From Pseudomonas deceptionensis (GTDB lineage Bacteria; Pseudomonadota; Gammaproteobacteria; Pseudomonadales; Pseudomonadaceae), in the NCBI RefSeq assembly GCF_900106095.1, contig NZ_FNUD01000002.1, positions 1,757,501 to 1,821,500 on the forward strand: a stretch of DNA of 64,000 nt, read 5' to 3'. This document shows, in pieces, positions 16,206 to 25,006 of this stretch. Both the position numbers and the translations under genes were made by a program. The notes under the pieces are model-generated. The model was not told where the DNA came from. It ran no database searches and worked only from the letters and a program-made list of their open reading frames with translations. Position 1 is the first letter of the stretch. Every line of letters starts with the position of its first letter.

Positions 16206-17972
16206 ATGTCCTCAGTCAACCGGTTCTGGCGCCGAGCCAAACTGCCGCTGGCAGTCAGCCTCGTTTCGACGCTGTCCGGGCCCGCTTGGGGCGTCAGTTT
16301 CAACATCGGCGAAGTCGAAGGCCAGATCGATTCCGAGCTGTCCATCGGCGCAAGCTGGTCGACCGCCAAGGCCGATCGCAGCCTGATTGGCGCCAACAAT
16401 GGCGGCAAGGGGCAGTCCGAAATCTCGGACGATGGCCGCCTCAATTTCAAGCGCGGCGAAACCTTCTCAAAAATTTTCACCGGCATGCACGGGCTGGAGC
16501 TGAAGTACGGCGATAGTGGCCTGTATGTGCGCGGCAAGTATTGGTACGACTTCGAGCTGCAGGACGACAGCCGGCCCTTCAAACCCGTCAGCGACAGCGG
16601 GCGCAAAGCCAGTGCGCAATCGGCCGGTGCGCAACTGCTGGATGCCTTCGTGTACCACAACTATGAGATCGCCGATCAGCCCGGCGCGGCGCGCCTGGGC
16701 AAGCAAGTGGTCAGTTGGGGCGAGGGCGTGTTTATCGGCGGCGGGATCAATGCGATCAACCCCACTGACGTGTCGGCTTATCGGCGGCCGGGCACTGAAT
16801 ACAAAGACGGTCTGGTGCCGGTCAACCTGTTCTATCTCTCGCAAAACCTGACCGACAATCTGTCGGCCGAAGCGTTCTATCAGCTCGACTGGCAGCAGTC
16901 AGAGGCGGATAACTGCGGGACGTTTTTCTCGCAGTCGGACGTGACCGCGGACGGTTGCAGCGGTAATTATCGTGTCATGAGCAAGCGCTCGGCGCTCGAT
17001 GTAGCAGACCTTGCGGCGCTCACCGGCGCGGGTGTCGACGTGAATGGCGAGGGCGTACTGGTGCGTCGTGGCGCCAACCGCAATGCGCGCAACAGCGGGC
17101 AGTTCGGCGTGGCCATGCACTATGTGTTTGAGCCGCTGGACACCGAGTTTGGCGCCTATTTCATGAATTATCACAGCCGTGACCCGATCCTCAGTGCGGG
17201 CGCTGCGCCGCAGTCGGTCTATAACGCGGCGGCTGGTGCGGGCGGGCTGGCGCCGATGATCGTTGCCGGCAACTCCAGCTATTACGTCGAATACCCCGAA
17301 GACATCCGTCTGTATGGTTTGAGCTTCGCCACTACGTTATCCACAGGCACGGCCTGGAAAGGCGAGCTGAGCTACCGTCCCAATGCCCCGGTGCAACTCA
17401 ACAGCAACGACTTGTTGTATGCCAATGTCACGTTGCTGCCCGGCCTTGCCGACGCCTCGCCGCTGACCGTGACGCCCGGAGCCGATGTTCAGGGTTATCA
17501 GCGCAAGGAAATCACCCAGTTCCAGACGTCGCTCACGCATATTTTCGACAATGCGATGGGGGCCAATCGCCTGACCGTGATCGGTGAGGTGGGCGTGACC
17601 CATGTGGGCGGTCTGGGGGGGACGTCAGACCTGCGTTATGGCCGTGATCCGGTCTTCGGCTCCGAGGGTGACGATGGTTTCGCCACCACCACGTCCTGGG
17701 GCTACCGTGGCCGGGCGGTGTGGGAATACAACAGCGTATTGCCCGGTGTGAACCTCAAGCCCAATCTGGGTTGGTCCCATGACATCAGCGGCTATTCCCC
17801 CGGCCCCAACGCCAACTTCGAAGAAGGCCGCAAAGCCATCACCCTGGGCCTGGACGGTGAATATCAAAACACCTACACCAGCAGCCTGTCGTACACCAAC
17901 TTCTTTGGCGGGCGCTACAGCACGTTGAGCGACCGCGACTTTGTGGCGCTGACGGTGGGCGTGAAGTTCTGA
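16206..17972 (+). CDS. DUF1302 family protein
   Basis: A 588-residue protein with a signal peptide (about residues 1-29, cleavage after AWG) followed by a long beta-rich, aromatic-ended chain (final KF) typical of an outer-membrane barrel. It matches the DUF1302 family, which is often paired with DUF1329; no DUF1329 gene is nearby. The start at 16206 has GGAGAAG at good spacing. The function is unknown; relatives have been linked to export or sterol/aromatic degradation regions. Confidence 0.8.
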   Translation: MSSVNRFWRRAKLPLAVSLVSTLSGPAWGVSFNIGEVEGQIDSELSIGASWSTAKADRSLIGANNGGKGQSEISDDGRLNFKRGETFSKIFTGMHGLELKYGDSGLYVRGKYWYDFELQDDSRPFKPVSDSGRKASAQSAGAQLLDAFVYHNYEIADQPGAARLGKQVVSWGEGVFIGGGINAINPTDVSAYRRPGTEYKDGLVPVNLFYLSQNLTDNLSAEAFYQLDWQQSEADNCGTFFSQSDVTADGCSGNYRVMSKRSALDVADLAALTGAGVDVNGEGVLVRRGANRNARNSGQFGVAMHYVFEPLDTEFGAYFMNYHSRDPILSAGAAPQSVYNAAAGAGGLAPMIVAGNSSYYVEYPEDIRLYGLSFATTLSTGTAWKGELSYRPNAPVQLNSNDLLYANVTLLPGLADASPLTVTPGADVQGYQRKEITQFQTSLTHIFDNAMGANRLTVIGEVGVTHVGGLGGTSDLRYGRDPVFGSEGDDGFATTTSWGYRGRAVWEYNSVLPGVNLKPNLGWSHDISGYSPGPNANFEEGRKAITLGLDGEYQNTYTSSLSYTNFFGGRYSTLSDRDFVALTVGVKF

Positions 17973-18135
17973 CAGCCCCCTCTCTCTTTTTTGTGGGAGA
18001 GGTATTGCCTGCTGGTGATATATTTATTTTCACTATATTGATTTCTGAAATAATACGTGTCACTTATAGGCGCGCACCCTCATTGGTTTTAACCACCGAG
18101 CCAGCCCGGATGGCGCCCCTTCAGGAGTCAATAAT

Positions 18136-18915
18136 TTGAAAAAGACAGAACTTCTAGGTGTATTGGCACTTTGCGCTGCGAGCCTTATGGCTCACGCCGA
18201 TGAAGCGCCGCTGCGCATCGGCATCGAGGCGGCCTATCCGCCATTCTCCTTCAGAACCCCTGAGGGTGAAGTCAGCGGTTTTGACTACGACATCGGCAAT
18301 GCGCTGTGTGAAGAAATGAAAGCCAAATGCACCTGGGTCGTCCAGGAGTTCGACGGCATGATTCCTTCTCTGAAAGTGCGCAAGGTTGATGCGGTGCTGT
18401 CTTCGATGTCGATTACCGAAGACCGCCTCAAGTCGGTGGATTTCAGCAAAAAGTACTACCACACCCCGGGCAAGTTCGCGATGAAGGCGGGCAATGTGCT
18501 CACCGACCCCAAGGTTGACCTCAAGGGCAAGCGTCTGGGCGTGCAGCGTTCTTCGACCTATGACCGCTTTGCAACCGAACAGCTGGAGCCGGCGGGCGTC
18601 GTGGTTGTGCGTTACTCCACGCAGAATGAAGCCTTTCTCGACCTGGCCTCGGGCCGACTGGACGCCACCCTGGCGGACATCGTCTACACCGACGAGAGTT
18701 TTATCAAAACCCCGGCAGGCAAGGATTACGCCCTGGTTGGCCCGGACATCAACGACCCGAAATACTTCGGTCGTGGCGCCGGTATTGCGGTGCGTAAAGG
18801 CGATGCCGCCAACGCCGCGCGCCTGAGCGCCGCCATTGATGCGATACGCGCCAACGGCAAATACGATCAAGTCATGGCCAAGTACTTCACGTACGACATC
18901 TACGGCCAACGCTAA
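18136..18915 (+). CDS. amino-acid ABC transporter, periplasmic binding protein
   Basis: A 259-residue solute-binding protein, type 3 family, of the lysine/arginine/ornithine group: signal peptide ending MAHA, then IGIEAAYPPFSF, FDYDIGNALCEEM, DGMIPSLKVRKVDAV and the late GAGIAVRKGD block. Start codon is TTG, supported by CAGGAG (18122-18127) nine bases upstream and the correct signal peptide length; no ATG suits. It is the first gene of a five-gene run. The preceding 163 bases are AT-rich and probably hold the promoter. Confidence 0.9.
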   Translation: MKKTELLGVLALCAASLMAHADEAPLRIGIEAAYPPFSFRTPEGEVSGFDYDIGNALCEEMKAKCTWVVQEFDGMIPSLKVRKVDAVLSSMSITEDRLKSVDFSKKYYHTPGKFAMKAGNVLTDPKVDLKGKRLGVQRSSTYDRFATEQLEPAGVVVVRYSTQNEAFLDLASGRLDATLADIVYTDESFIKTPAGKDYALVGPDINDPKYFGRGAGIAVRKGDAANAARLSAAIDAIRANGKYDQVMAKYFTYDIYGQR

Positions 18916-19006
18916 GTAACCCCGCAACCCTCAAACCGCCTCCTTGTCAGGAGGCGGTCGGGGTTGGTCTCGCGCTTTTTTTGGCGCTCGCTTGAGGAAT
19001 TTCATC

Positions 19007-19696
19007 ATGCTCCACGGCTACGGATCGAGCATTCTCGATGGTGCCTGGCTGACCGTGAACCTTGCCCTGACGTCCATGGCCCTGGCGGTTGCCCTCGGTC
19101 TGGTGGGTGCGGCCTTTCGGCTGTCCCCGGTCAAATGGCTGGCGCGGCTGGGGGAGGGCTATACCACGGTAATTCGAGGTATCCCTGATCTGGTGCTGAT
19201 CCTGCTGATCTTTTATGGCGGCCAGGACCTGATCAATCGCATCGCGCTGGCGCTGGGCTACACCGGCTACATCGATATCAATCCCTTCATCGCCGGTGTC
19301 TGCACCATGGGCTTCATATTTGGCGCCTATCTGTCGGAAACCTTTAGGGGTGCCTTTATGGCCATCCCAGCAGGTCAGGCCGAGGCCGGCCAGGCGTATG
19401 GCATGAGCCGTTCACAGGTGTTCTGGCGAATCCTGGTGCCGCAGATGATCCGCTTCGCCCTGCCGGGGTTCACCAACAACTGGCTGGTGCTGACCAAGTC
19501 CACCGCGCTGATTTCGGTTATCGGCTTGCAGGACATGATGTTCAAAGCCAAGAACGCAGCGGATGCGACCCACGAGCCGTTCACGTTTTTCCTCGCCGTG
19601 GCGGTGTTGTATCTGATGCTGACCAGCGTGTCCTTGCTGGTGCTGCGTTATCTGGAAAAACACTTTTCGGTCGGCATAAAAGCCGCCGAACTGTGA
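19007..19696 (+). CDS. amino-acid ABC transporter permease (HisQ-like)
   Basis: A 229-residue inner-membrane permease of the histidine/polar amino-acid type, with five predicted helices and an EAA loop (AGQAEAGQAYGMSRSQVFWRILVP). The start at 19007 has TGAGGAAT upstream and gives MLHGYGSSILDGAW as in HisQ; the track-like upstream extension is not family-like. It pairs with the next permease and the ATPase at 21549. Confidence 0.9.
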   Translation: MLHGYGSSILDGAWLTVNLALTSMALAVALGLVGAAFRLSPVKWLARLGEGYTTVIRGIPDLVLILLIFYGGQDLINRIALALGYTGYIDINPFIAGVCTMGFIFGAYLSETFRGAFMAIPAGQAEAGQAYGMSRSQVFWRILVPQMIRFALPGFTNNWLVLTKSTALISVIGLQDMMFKAKNAADATHEPFTFFLAVAVLYLMLTSVSLLVLRYLEKHFSVGIKAAEL

Positions 19697-19709
19697 TTGG
19701 GAGCCCCTC

Positions 19710-20408
19710 ATGATGCTCGACTACAACCTGATCTGGGAAAACCTGCCGCTGTATTTCAGTGGTGCTCTGGTAACCCTAAAGGTCCTGCTGATTTCACTGT
19801 TCTTCGGGCTGATGCTGGCCGTTCCGCTGGCCTTGATGCGTGTTTCGCGCTCGCCCTTGATCAATTTTCCGGCCTGGCTCTACACCTACGTTATCCGTGG
19901 CACGCCGATGCTGGTGCAGTTGTTTTTGATCTATTTCGGCCTGGCGCAGTTTGAGGCGGTACGCCAAAGCGTGCTGTGGCCTTACCTGTCCAGTGCCACC
20001 TTTTGCGCGTGCCTGGCCTTTGCAATCAATACCAGTGCCTACAGCGCGGAGCTGCTGGCGGGCAGCTTGAAATCCACCCCCCATGGCGAGATCGAAGCCG
20101 GCAAAGCAATGGGCATGTCACGGGCAACCCTGTTTCGCCGGATTCTCCTGCCGTCGGCCTTGCGTCGTGTGTTGCCGCAGTACAGCAACGAAGTCCTGAT
20201 GATGCTTCAGACCACCAGCCTGGCGTCGATTGTCACGCTGGTCGACATCACCGGCGCCGCGCGTACGGTCAGTGCGCGCTACTACCTGCCGTTTGAGGCT
20301 TTCGTGACCGCGGCCATTTTTTATCTGGTCCTGACTTTCATTCTGGTTCGTCTGTTCAAGCTGGCCGAGCGCCGCTGGTTGGCGTATCTGGCACCGCGCA
20401 AGCACTGA
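19710..20408 (+). CDS. amino-acid ABC transporter permease (HisM-like)
   Basis: A 232-residue second permease, MMLDYNLIWENLPLYFSG start, with five or so helices and the EAA loop (EIEAGKAMGMSRATLFRRILLPSA, in part). Two ATGs are adjacent; the first follows TTGGGAG. It forms a heterodimer with the HisQ-like subunit. The gap to the previous gene is 13 bases. Confidence 0.9.
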   Translation: MMLDYNLIWENLPLYFSGALVTLKVLLISLFFGLMLAVPLALMRVSRSPLINFPAWLYTYVIRGTPMLVQLFLIYFGLAQFEAVRQSVLWPYLSSATFCACLAFAINTSAYSAELLAGSLKSTPHGEIEAGKAMGMSRATLFRRILLPSALRRVLPQYSNEVLMMLQTTSLASIVTLVDITGAARTVSARYYLPFEAFVTAAIFYLVLTFILVRLFKLAERRWLAYLAPRKH

Positions 20409-20417
20409 GGAATATTC

Positions 20418-21530
20418 ATGGAACACATCAAGTACCTTTTGCCGTGGACTGCTTCGGGCACAGAGCGCCATGTGTCGTTGTTTCGCTTTGGTCAGGGGCC
20501 GCGCAAGGCTTATATCCAGGCCTCTCTGCATGCCGACGAGTTGCCGGGGATGCGGGTTGCCGTGGAGCTCAAACGCCGCCTGCTAGAGCTTGAGGAACAG
20601 GGTCGTCTGAATGGGGTGGTCGAGCTGGTGCCCATGGCCAACCCCATCGGTATTGGCCAGATGTTCCAGGCCACCCATCAGGGGCGCTTCGAGTTTTCCA
20701 GTGGCAAGAATTTCAATCGTGACTTTCCGGCTCTGGCCGACGCCGTAGCCGACAGGCTGGAGGGGCAGTTAGGTGCGGATGCTGGCACCAATGTCGCGCT
20801 TGTGCGCAGCGCCATGCTCGCTGTCCTGGATGAGTTGCCGGCTCCGGCTTCTGAGCTGGATGCCTTGCGCTGCCTGTTGATGCGCCATGCCTGTGACGCT
20901 GATGTGGTGCTGGACCTGCACTGTGACTTCGAGTCGATCATGCTGCTGTACGCCATGCCGCAGAACTGGCCGCGTCTGCAGTCGCTGGCAGCCCGACTGC
21001 ACGCCGGTGCCGCATTGCTGGCGGAGGATGCAGGCGGCAGCGCGTTTGATGAGGCGTGTGCGATCCCCTGGCTGCAGCTCGCCGGGCGCTTTCCCGAGGC
21101 GGATATTCCGTTGGCGTGTGTGGCTGCAACCATTGAGCTGCGCGGCATGGCGGATACCGAGGCCGAGCCGTGTGCACTGAGCGCCGAGGCGATTTTGGGG
21201 TATCTCGCCGATCAGGGCTTGATCAATGGCGATTGGCCGGAGGCCCCCACCGATTGTTGCGAGGCAACGCCGTTTGCGGGGGCGCAGTACGCCTATGCGC
21301 CCCATCCCGGGGTGGTGAGTTTTATTCAGCCGCTGGGGGCTCGGGTCAAGGTGGGCGATCCACTGTTTGAAGTGATCGACCCGATCACTGACCGTCACAG
21401 CGTGGTGCGTGCCAGCACTGACGGCATCCTCTATGCCCGCGAGCGCCTGCGCTTTGCCCAGCCCGGTTTGTGGCTGGCCAAAGTCGCCGGCAGCACCCTT
21501 ATTCGCCAAGGCCGCCTGCTGAGCGACTGA
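20418..21530 (+). CDS. succinylglutamate desuccinylase/aspartoacylase-family (M14) deacylase
   Basis: A 370-residue zinc hydrolase. The metal site is complete: His38 and Glu41 in SLHADELPG and His168 in LDLHCD. NFNRDFP follows the pattern of the substrate-binding region. The last 80 residues form a small barrel-like domain (GVVSFIQPLGARVKVGDPLFEV). It should cleave an N-acyl amino acid, releasing acid and amino acid. It sits inside the ABC transporter genes with a 9-base gap, so it probably processes the imported ligand. Confidence 0.85.
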   Translation: MEHIKYLLPWTASGTERHVSLFRFGQGPRKAYIQASLHADELPGMRVAVELKRRLLELEEQGRLNGVVELVPMANPIGIGQMFQATHQGRFEFSSGKNFNRDFPALADAVADRLEGQLGADAGTNVALVRSAMLAVLDELPAPASELDALRCLLMRHACDADVVLDLHCDFESIMLLYAMPQNWPRLQSLAARLHAGAALLAEDAGGSAFDEACAIPWLQLAGRFPEADIPLACVAATIELRGMADTEAEPCALSAEAILGYLADQGLINGDWPEAPTDCCEATPFAGAQYAYAPHPGVVSFIQPLGARVKVGDPLFEVIDPITDRHSVVRASTDGILYARERLRFAQPGLWLAKVAGSTLIRQGRLLSD

Positions 21531-21548
21531 TCCTGGAGAGTGGACATC

Positions 21549-22313
21549 ATGTACAAACTTGAAGTGCGCGATTTGCACAAAAGCTACGGCTCCCATGAGG
21601 TGCTCAAGGGCGTGTCTCTGGAGGCGAAGGCGGGGGATGTGATCAGCATCATCGGCTCCAGCGGCTCGGGCAAGAGTACTTTTTTGCGCTGTATCAACCT
21701 GTTGGAGCAACCCGATTCGGGCAGCATCGTGCTCAATGGCGAAGCGCTGAAACTGGTAGCCAGCAAGAGCGGAGGGCTGAAGGCCGCCGATCCCAAACAG
21801 TTGCAGCGTTTGCGCTCAAAGCTGTCGATGGTCTTTCAACATTTCAACCTGTGGTCGCACATGACGGCCCTTGAAAATGTGATGGAGGCTCCGGTGCATG
21901 TGCTGGGCATGGGCAAGCGCGAGGCACGGGAAAAGGCCGAGCACTACTTGAACAAAGTGGGGGTGGCGCACCGCATGAGCGCCTGGCCAGCGCATATGTC
22001 CGGTGGCGAACAACAGCGTGTGGCTATTGCCCGGGCGCTGGCGATGGAGCCGGAAGTGATGTTGTTCGATGAGCCGACTTCCGCGCTCGACCCCGAGTTG
22101 GTGGGCGACGTGCTTAAGGTCATGCAGGACCTGGCACTGGAGGGGCGCACCATGGTGGTGGTCACCCATGAAATGGGCTTTGCCCGTGAGGTTTCGAACC
22201 AACTGGTGTTCTTGCACCAGGGGGTTGTTGAGGAGCGCGGCGATCCGCGAAAAGTGCTGCTTGATCCTCAGTCCCTGCGGTTGCAGCAGTTTCTTTCGGG
22301 CAGTCTGAAATAG
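21549..22313 (+). CDS. amino-acid ABC transporter ATP-binding protein (HisP-like)
   Basis: A 254-residue ATPase: Walker A GSSGSGKS with Lys42, signature MSGGEQQR, Walker B VMLFDEPTSALDPE and a typical HisP switch (VVTHEMGFAREV). It drives the transporter formed with the two upstream permeases. The ATG at 21549 follows GGAG; a GTG at 21540 is in frame. It is separated from the permeases by the deacylase gene. Confidence 0.95.
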   Translation: MYKLEVRDLHKSYGSHEVLKGVSLEAKAGDVISIIGSSGSGKSTFLRCINLLEQPDSGSIVLNGEALKLVASKSGGLKAADPKQLQRLRSKLSMVFQHFNLWSHMTALENVMEAPVHVLGMGKREAREKAEHYLNKVGVAHRMSAWPAHMSGGEQQRVAIARALAMEPEVMLFDEPTSALDPELVGDVLKVMQDLALEGRTMVVVTHEMGFAREVSNQLVFLHQGVVEERGDPRKVLLDPQSLRLQQFLSGSLK

Positions 22314-22446
22314 GTTTCAGGCCCCGGCTTGCGCGCTGCGCACCCGGGGTTGGCTTGGGATACACTCGGTCGGCCCACGCAAGCCCGCTCTCACCATTGA
22401 TTGGGCACAGCCCCTTCTTTTATCCACAGGAAATGTTGAGCCGGAC

Positions 22447-23355
22447 ATGCCAAGCCCATCCAAAAACACCACTATTTATGCGGCTCCGGTCATGCGCAAG
22501 CTGGCAGAAGTCGCGCCCCACTTGCAGCCGTCATTGCGCAAGGTCGCGGACTTTATCCTGCGCCACCCACTGCGGGCCGCAACGCTGACGATTGAGGAAA
22601 TGGCCCAGGAAACGGCCACTTCCCCAGCCGCAGTCAACCGGTTGGCCAAGGCCATGAACCTGGGGGGGTACACCGGCATGAAGGCCGAGCTGGTGGCGAC
22701 CTTGCAGCAAGTGGTGTCGCCGGTAGACAAGCTTCGCAACGAGCTGGCCCATCGTCCTGACGGTGCATTTGGTCTGCATGAGCAAATCCAGAGCGCCAGC
22801 AGCAACCTCGCCACGGCGGCAACCAACAATCATCCGGATACGTTTGAAGCCTTTGTCACGCGGCTGATCAAGGCGCGCAAGATCTACATCCTGGGCTTTG
22901 GCAATAGCGTCTACTTTGCGGGGCTTGCAGCCTCGACCCTGATGCCGTTCTGTGCCGATGCGACCGCCATCAGCATGGAGGGCGGTAATGAAAACGCCGC
23001 GTACCGCCTGGCCGCGATCACCGATCAGGACGTCATGCTGGCCATTTCCCTGCCACGCTACTCCATCGACACCATGCAGCTTTCACGCTTTGCCAGGGAG
23101 CGGGGCGCCTGTGTGCTGGCGATTACCGACTCACCGGCCTCGCCGTTGGCCAGCATTGCCGAGCACGTACTGTTTGCGCCTGCCGATCATCCGGTGATGA
23201 CCAGTTCCAGCATTGCGGTGCTCGCGCTGATCGAAGGGCTGGTTGCAGGGGTGATGGCGCGCAACAAAGAAGCGGTCAAACTGGCAACCGAGCTGACCGA
23301 AAGCGTGATGTCTTATCTGCATGTTCCGGTGAGCAGCAAAGCGTCGAAAAAGTAA
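22447..23355 (+). CDS. MurR/RpiR-family transcriptional regulator
   Basis: A 302-residue regulator with an N-terminal RpiR helix-turn-helix (TIEEMAQETATSPAAVNRLAKAMNL, shown in part) and a C-terminal SIS domain (about residues 130-270) that in this family usually binds phosphosugars. It follows the ABC/deacylase genes by 134 bases on the same strand and is the likely local regulator. The real ligand could be an amino-acid or sugar-linked compound. Confidence 0.85.
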   Translation: MPSPSKNTTIYAAPVMRKLAEVAPHLQPSLRKVADFILRHPLRAATLTIEEMAQETATSPAAVNRLAKAMNLGGYTGMKAELVATLQQVVSPVDKLRNELAHRPDGAFGLHEQIQSASSNLATAATNNHPDTFEAFVTRLIKARKIYILGFGNSVYFAGLAASTLMPFCADATAISMEGGNENAAYRLAAITDQDVMLAISLPRYSIDTMQLSRFARERGACVLAITDSPASPLASIAEHVLFAPADHPVMTSSSIAVLALIEGLVAGVMARNKEAVKLATELTESVMSYLHVPVSSKASKK

Positions 23356-23525
23356 CTGCAAGAGCGGGTACACGGATTTGTGGGGTGGCAATCGGGCGAC
23401 TATTGTTTGCTGAGTGCAAATGTCAGCGCCCAAAGGAATTTTTACCATTGGTCGTGTTCTAACGCCCATGAAGGTCTAATGCCTATGGCCTTTTGCCCCC
23501 AGAAAGATTGATCAGGAGCTTCACC

Positions 23526-24248
23526 ATGTTCATTTCGCGTCGTTTGATTGTTGCTGCAAGTGCGGTTGCCTTGCTGGCCGGCTGCGCTACACCCAACCCG
23601 TATGGCAACCAGGGCCAGGCTTCCTCAGGGACAGGCTTGAGCAAAACCGCCACCTACGGCGGTCTGGGGGCTTTGGCCGGTGCTGTGGCGGGTGCTGCCA
23701 TCGACCACAATAACCGCGGCAAGGGCGCATTGATCGGCGCGGCTGTAGCGGGTCTGGGTGCGGCGGGTTACGGCTACTACGCCGACAAGCAGGAAGCTGC
23801 ATTGCGCGCCAGCATGGCCAATACCGGCGTTGAGGTTCAGCGTCAGGGTGACAACATCACCCTGGTGATGCCGGGCAACATTACGTTCGCGACCAACTCC
23901 GCCAACATCGCCCCAAGTTTCTATCAGCCGCTGAATAATCTGGCGAACTCGCTGAAGCAGTTCAACAACCAGAACCTGATCCAGATTGCGGGTTACACCG
24001 ACAGCACCGGTAACTACAACTACAACATGCAGCTCTCGCAGCAGCGTGCACAAAGTGTGGCGACCTACCTGACGTCCCAGGGCGTGAGCGGGCAGTACCT
24101 GTCGGTCAAGGGCATGGGCCCGGCCGACCCGATTGCCAGCAACGCAACGGCTGACGGCCGTGCGCAGAACCGCCGCGTGCAAGTCACCCTGGCACCGATC
24201 CCGGGCATGCAATACCAGCAGCCGGGTCAGGTTCAGCAGTACCCGTAA
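23526..24248 (+). CDS. OmpA-family lipoprotein
   Basis: A 240-residue lipoprotein (lipobox LLAGC, near residue 20) with a glycine-rich N-terminal part (GGLGALAGAVAGAAIDHNNRGKG) that may act as a membrane or multimer segment, and a C-terminal OmpA domain (about 110-230) with the peptidoglycan-binding pattern TDSTGNYNYNMQLSQQRA. It anchors outer membrane to cell wall. The start at 23526 follows CAGGAGC. Ends shortly before a REP pair and a strong terminator. Confidence 0.9.
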   Translation: MFISRRLIVAASAVALLAGCATPNPYGNQGQASSGTGLSKTATYGGLGALAGAVAGAAIDHNNRGKGALIGAAVAGLGAAGYGYYADKQEAALRASMANTGVEVQRQGDNITLVMPGNITFATNSANIAPSFYQPLNNLANSLKQFNNQNLIQIAGYTDSTGNYNYNMQLSQQRAQSVATYLTSQGVSGQYLSVKGMGPADPIASNATADGRAQNRRVQVTLAPIPGMQYQQPGQVQQYP

Positions 24249-24268
24249 GGCTTATTCTGGCACTGAAC

Positions 24269-24349
24269 GCAGCCTTCGTTCCTCGTCAGCGGCTACAGGG
24301 TTTGCAGAGCCTGTAGCCGCTGCCGAAAGCTGCGATCGAGCGCGAAGCG
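24269..24349. repeat. REPIN-type inverted repeat, CTGTAGCCGC family, degenerate left arm
   Basis: The same family as 16021-16125 but with the arms in the opposite order. The left arm has a small replacement (TTCCTCGT) inside it. The right arm and its 14 flanking bases match the left arm of the 16-kb copy. Confidence 0.8.
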
Positions 24350-24373
24350 GTCGTGTTGTCTTCAGACCAGAAC

Positions 24374-24425
24374 ACTCAATAAAAAGCCCCGCGATCCTTG
24401 CAGATCGCGGGGCTTTTTATTGAGT
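24374..24425. terminator. strong bidirectional intrinsic terminator
   Basis: A perfect 23-bp stem (24374-24396 with 24403-24425) and 6-base loop, with A- and T-runs on both sides. It serves the OmpA-like gene (+) and the yhcB-like gene (-). Confidence 0.95.
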
Positions 24426-24432
24426 GCAACGT

Positions 24433-24867
24433 TTACTTTTTCAGACCGTAATGCTCATCAAGCATACCGGGGGCGTTCGGGGTTTTCGGTGCGTAATCCA
24501 GCGGCGGCTCAGCGCTGCGCGGCGGGGTAATGCGCTCGCGATGCGGTTGTGGCGCGTCAGAGTGCAATGCCGCCAGCAGGCGTTGGCGAGTTTGCTCGTC
24601 CAGGGCCAAACGGTTGGCGCCCTCGGCGAGGTGGTCTTGCACGTCCTGATGGCTCTGAGTGAGTTTTTTCATCAGGTTGGCGGTGCTGTTGAAGTGGGTG
24701 ACCACTTCACTTTGATAACTGTCAAAACGTTCCTGGATGTCATCTAGCTGACGCTGCGTGCGGTTAGGCACGGCATTTGGCAGCAGACGAGCGACCAGAA
24801 AACCAATGGCGACACCGGCAACCAAGGCTAGAGTCGGCAACAACCAAATCAAGAGCGAGTGTTCCAC
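24433..24867 (-). CDS. YhcB/ZapG-family (DUF1043) membrane protein
   Basis: A 144-residue protein with one N-terminal helix (residues 5-27), a coiled-coil segment (TQRQLDDIQERFDSYQSEVV, in part) and a proline-rich tail. YhcB/ZapG links cell division with envelope synthesis at the inner membrane. Start is GTG with GAGGAAGG upstream. In Pseudomonas it neighbours trpS and zapE, as here. Confidence 0.85.
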   Translation of the reverse strand: MEHSLLIWLLPTLALVAGVAIGFLVARLLPNAVPNRTQRQLDDIQERFDSYQSEVVTHFNSTANLMKKLTQSHQDVQDHLAEGANRLALDEQTRQRLLAALHSDAPQPHRERITPPRSAEPPLDYAPKTPNAPGMLDEHYGLKK

Positions 24868-25006
24868 GAGTCCTTCCTCTATAAACGGCTTTGCTTTACG
24901 TTAACGGCTCGGACCTGCGCTGTATACCGCGATGCACTCGCAAATATGTCAGACAGAATCTATCAGCTAGACGAGTCGACCCAATTTGAGGTCACGGAGT
25001 TCCTTC

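Noticed and set aside
15299..16660. 453-residue minus-strand ORF
   Set aside because: Covers the LysE gene, a REPIN and the DUF1302 start in antisense; low-complexity composition.
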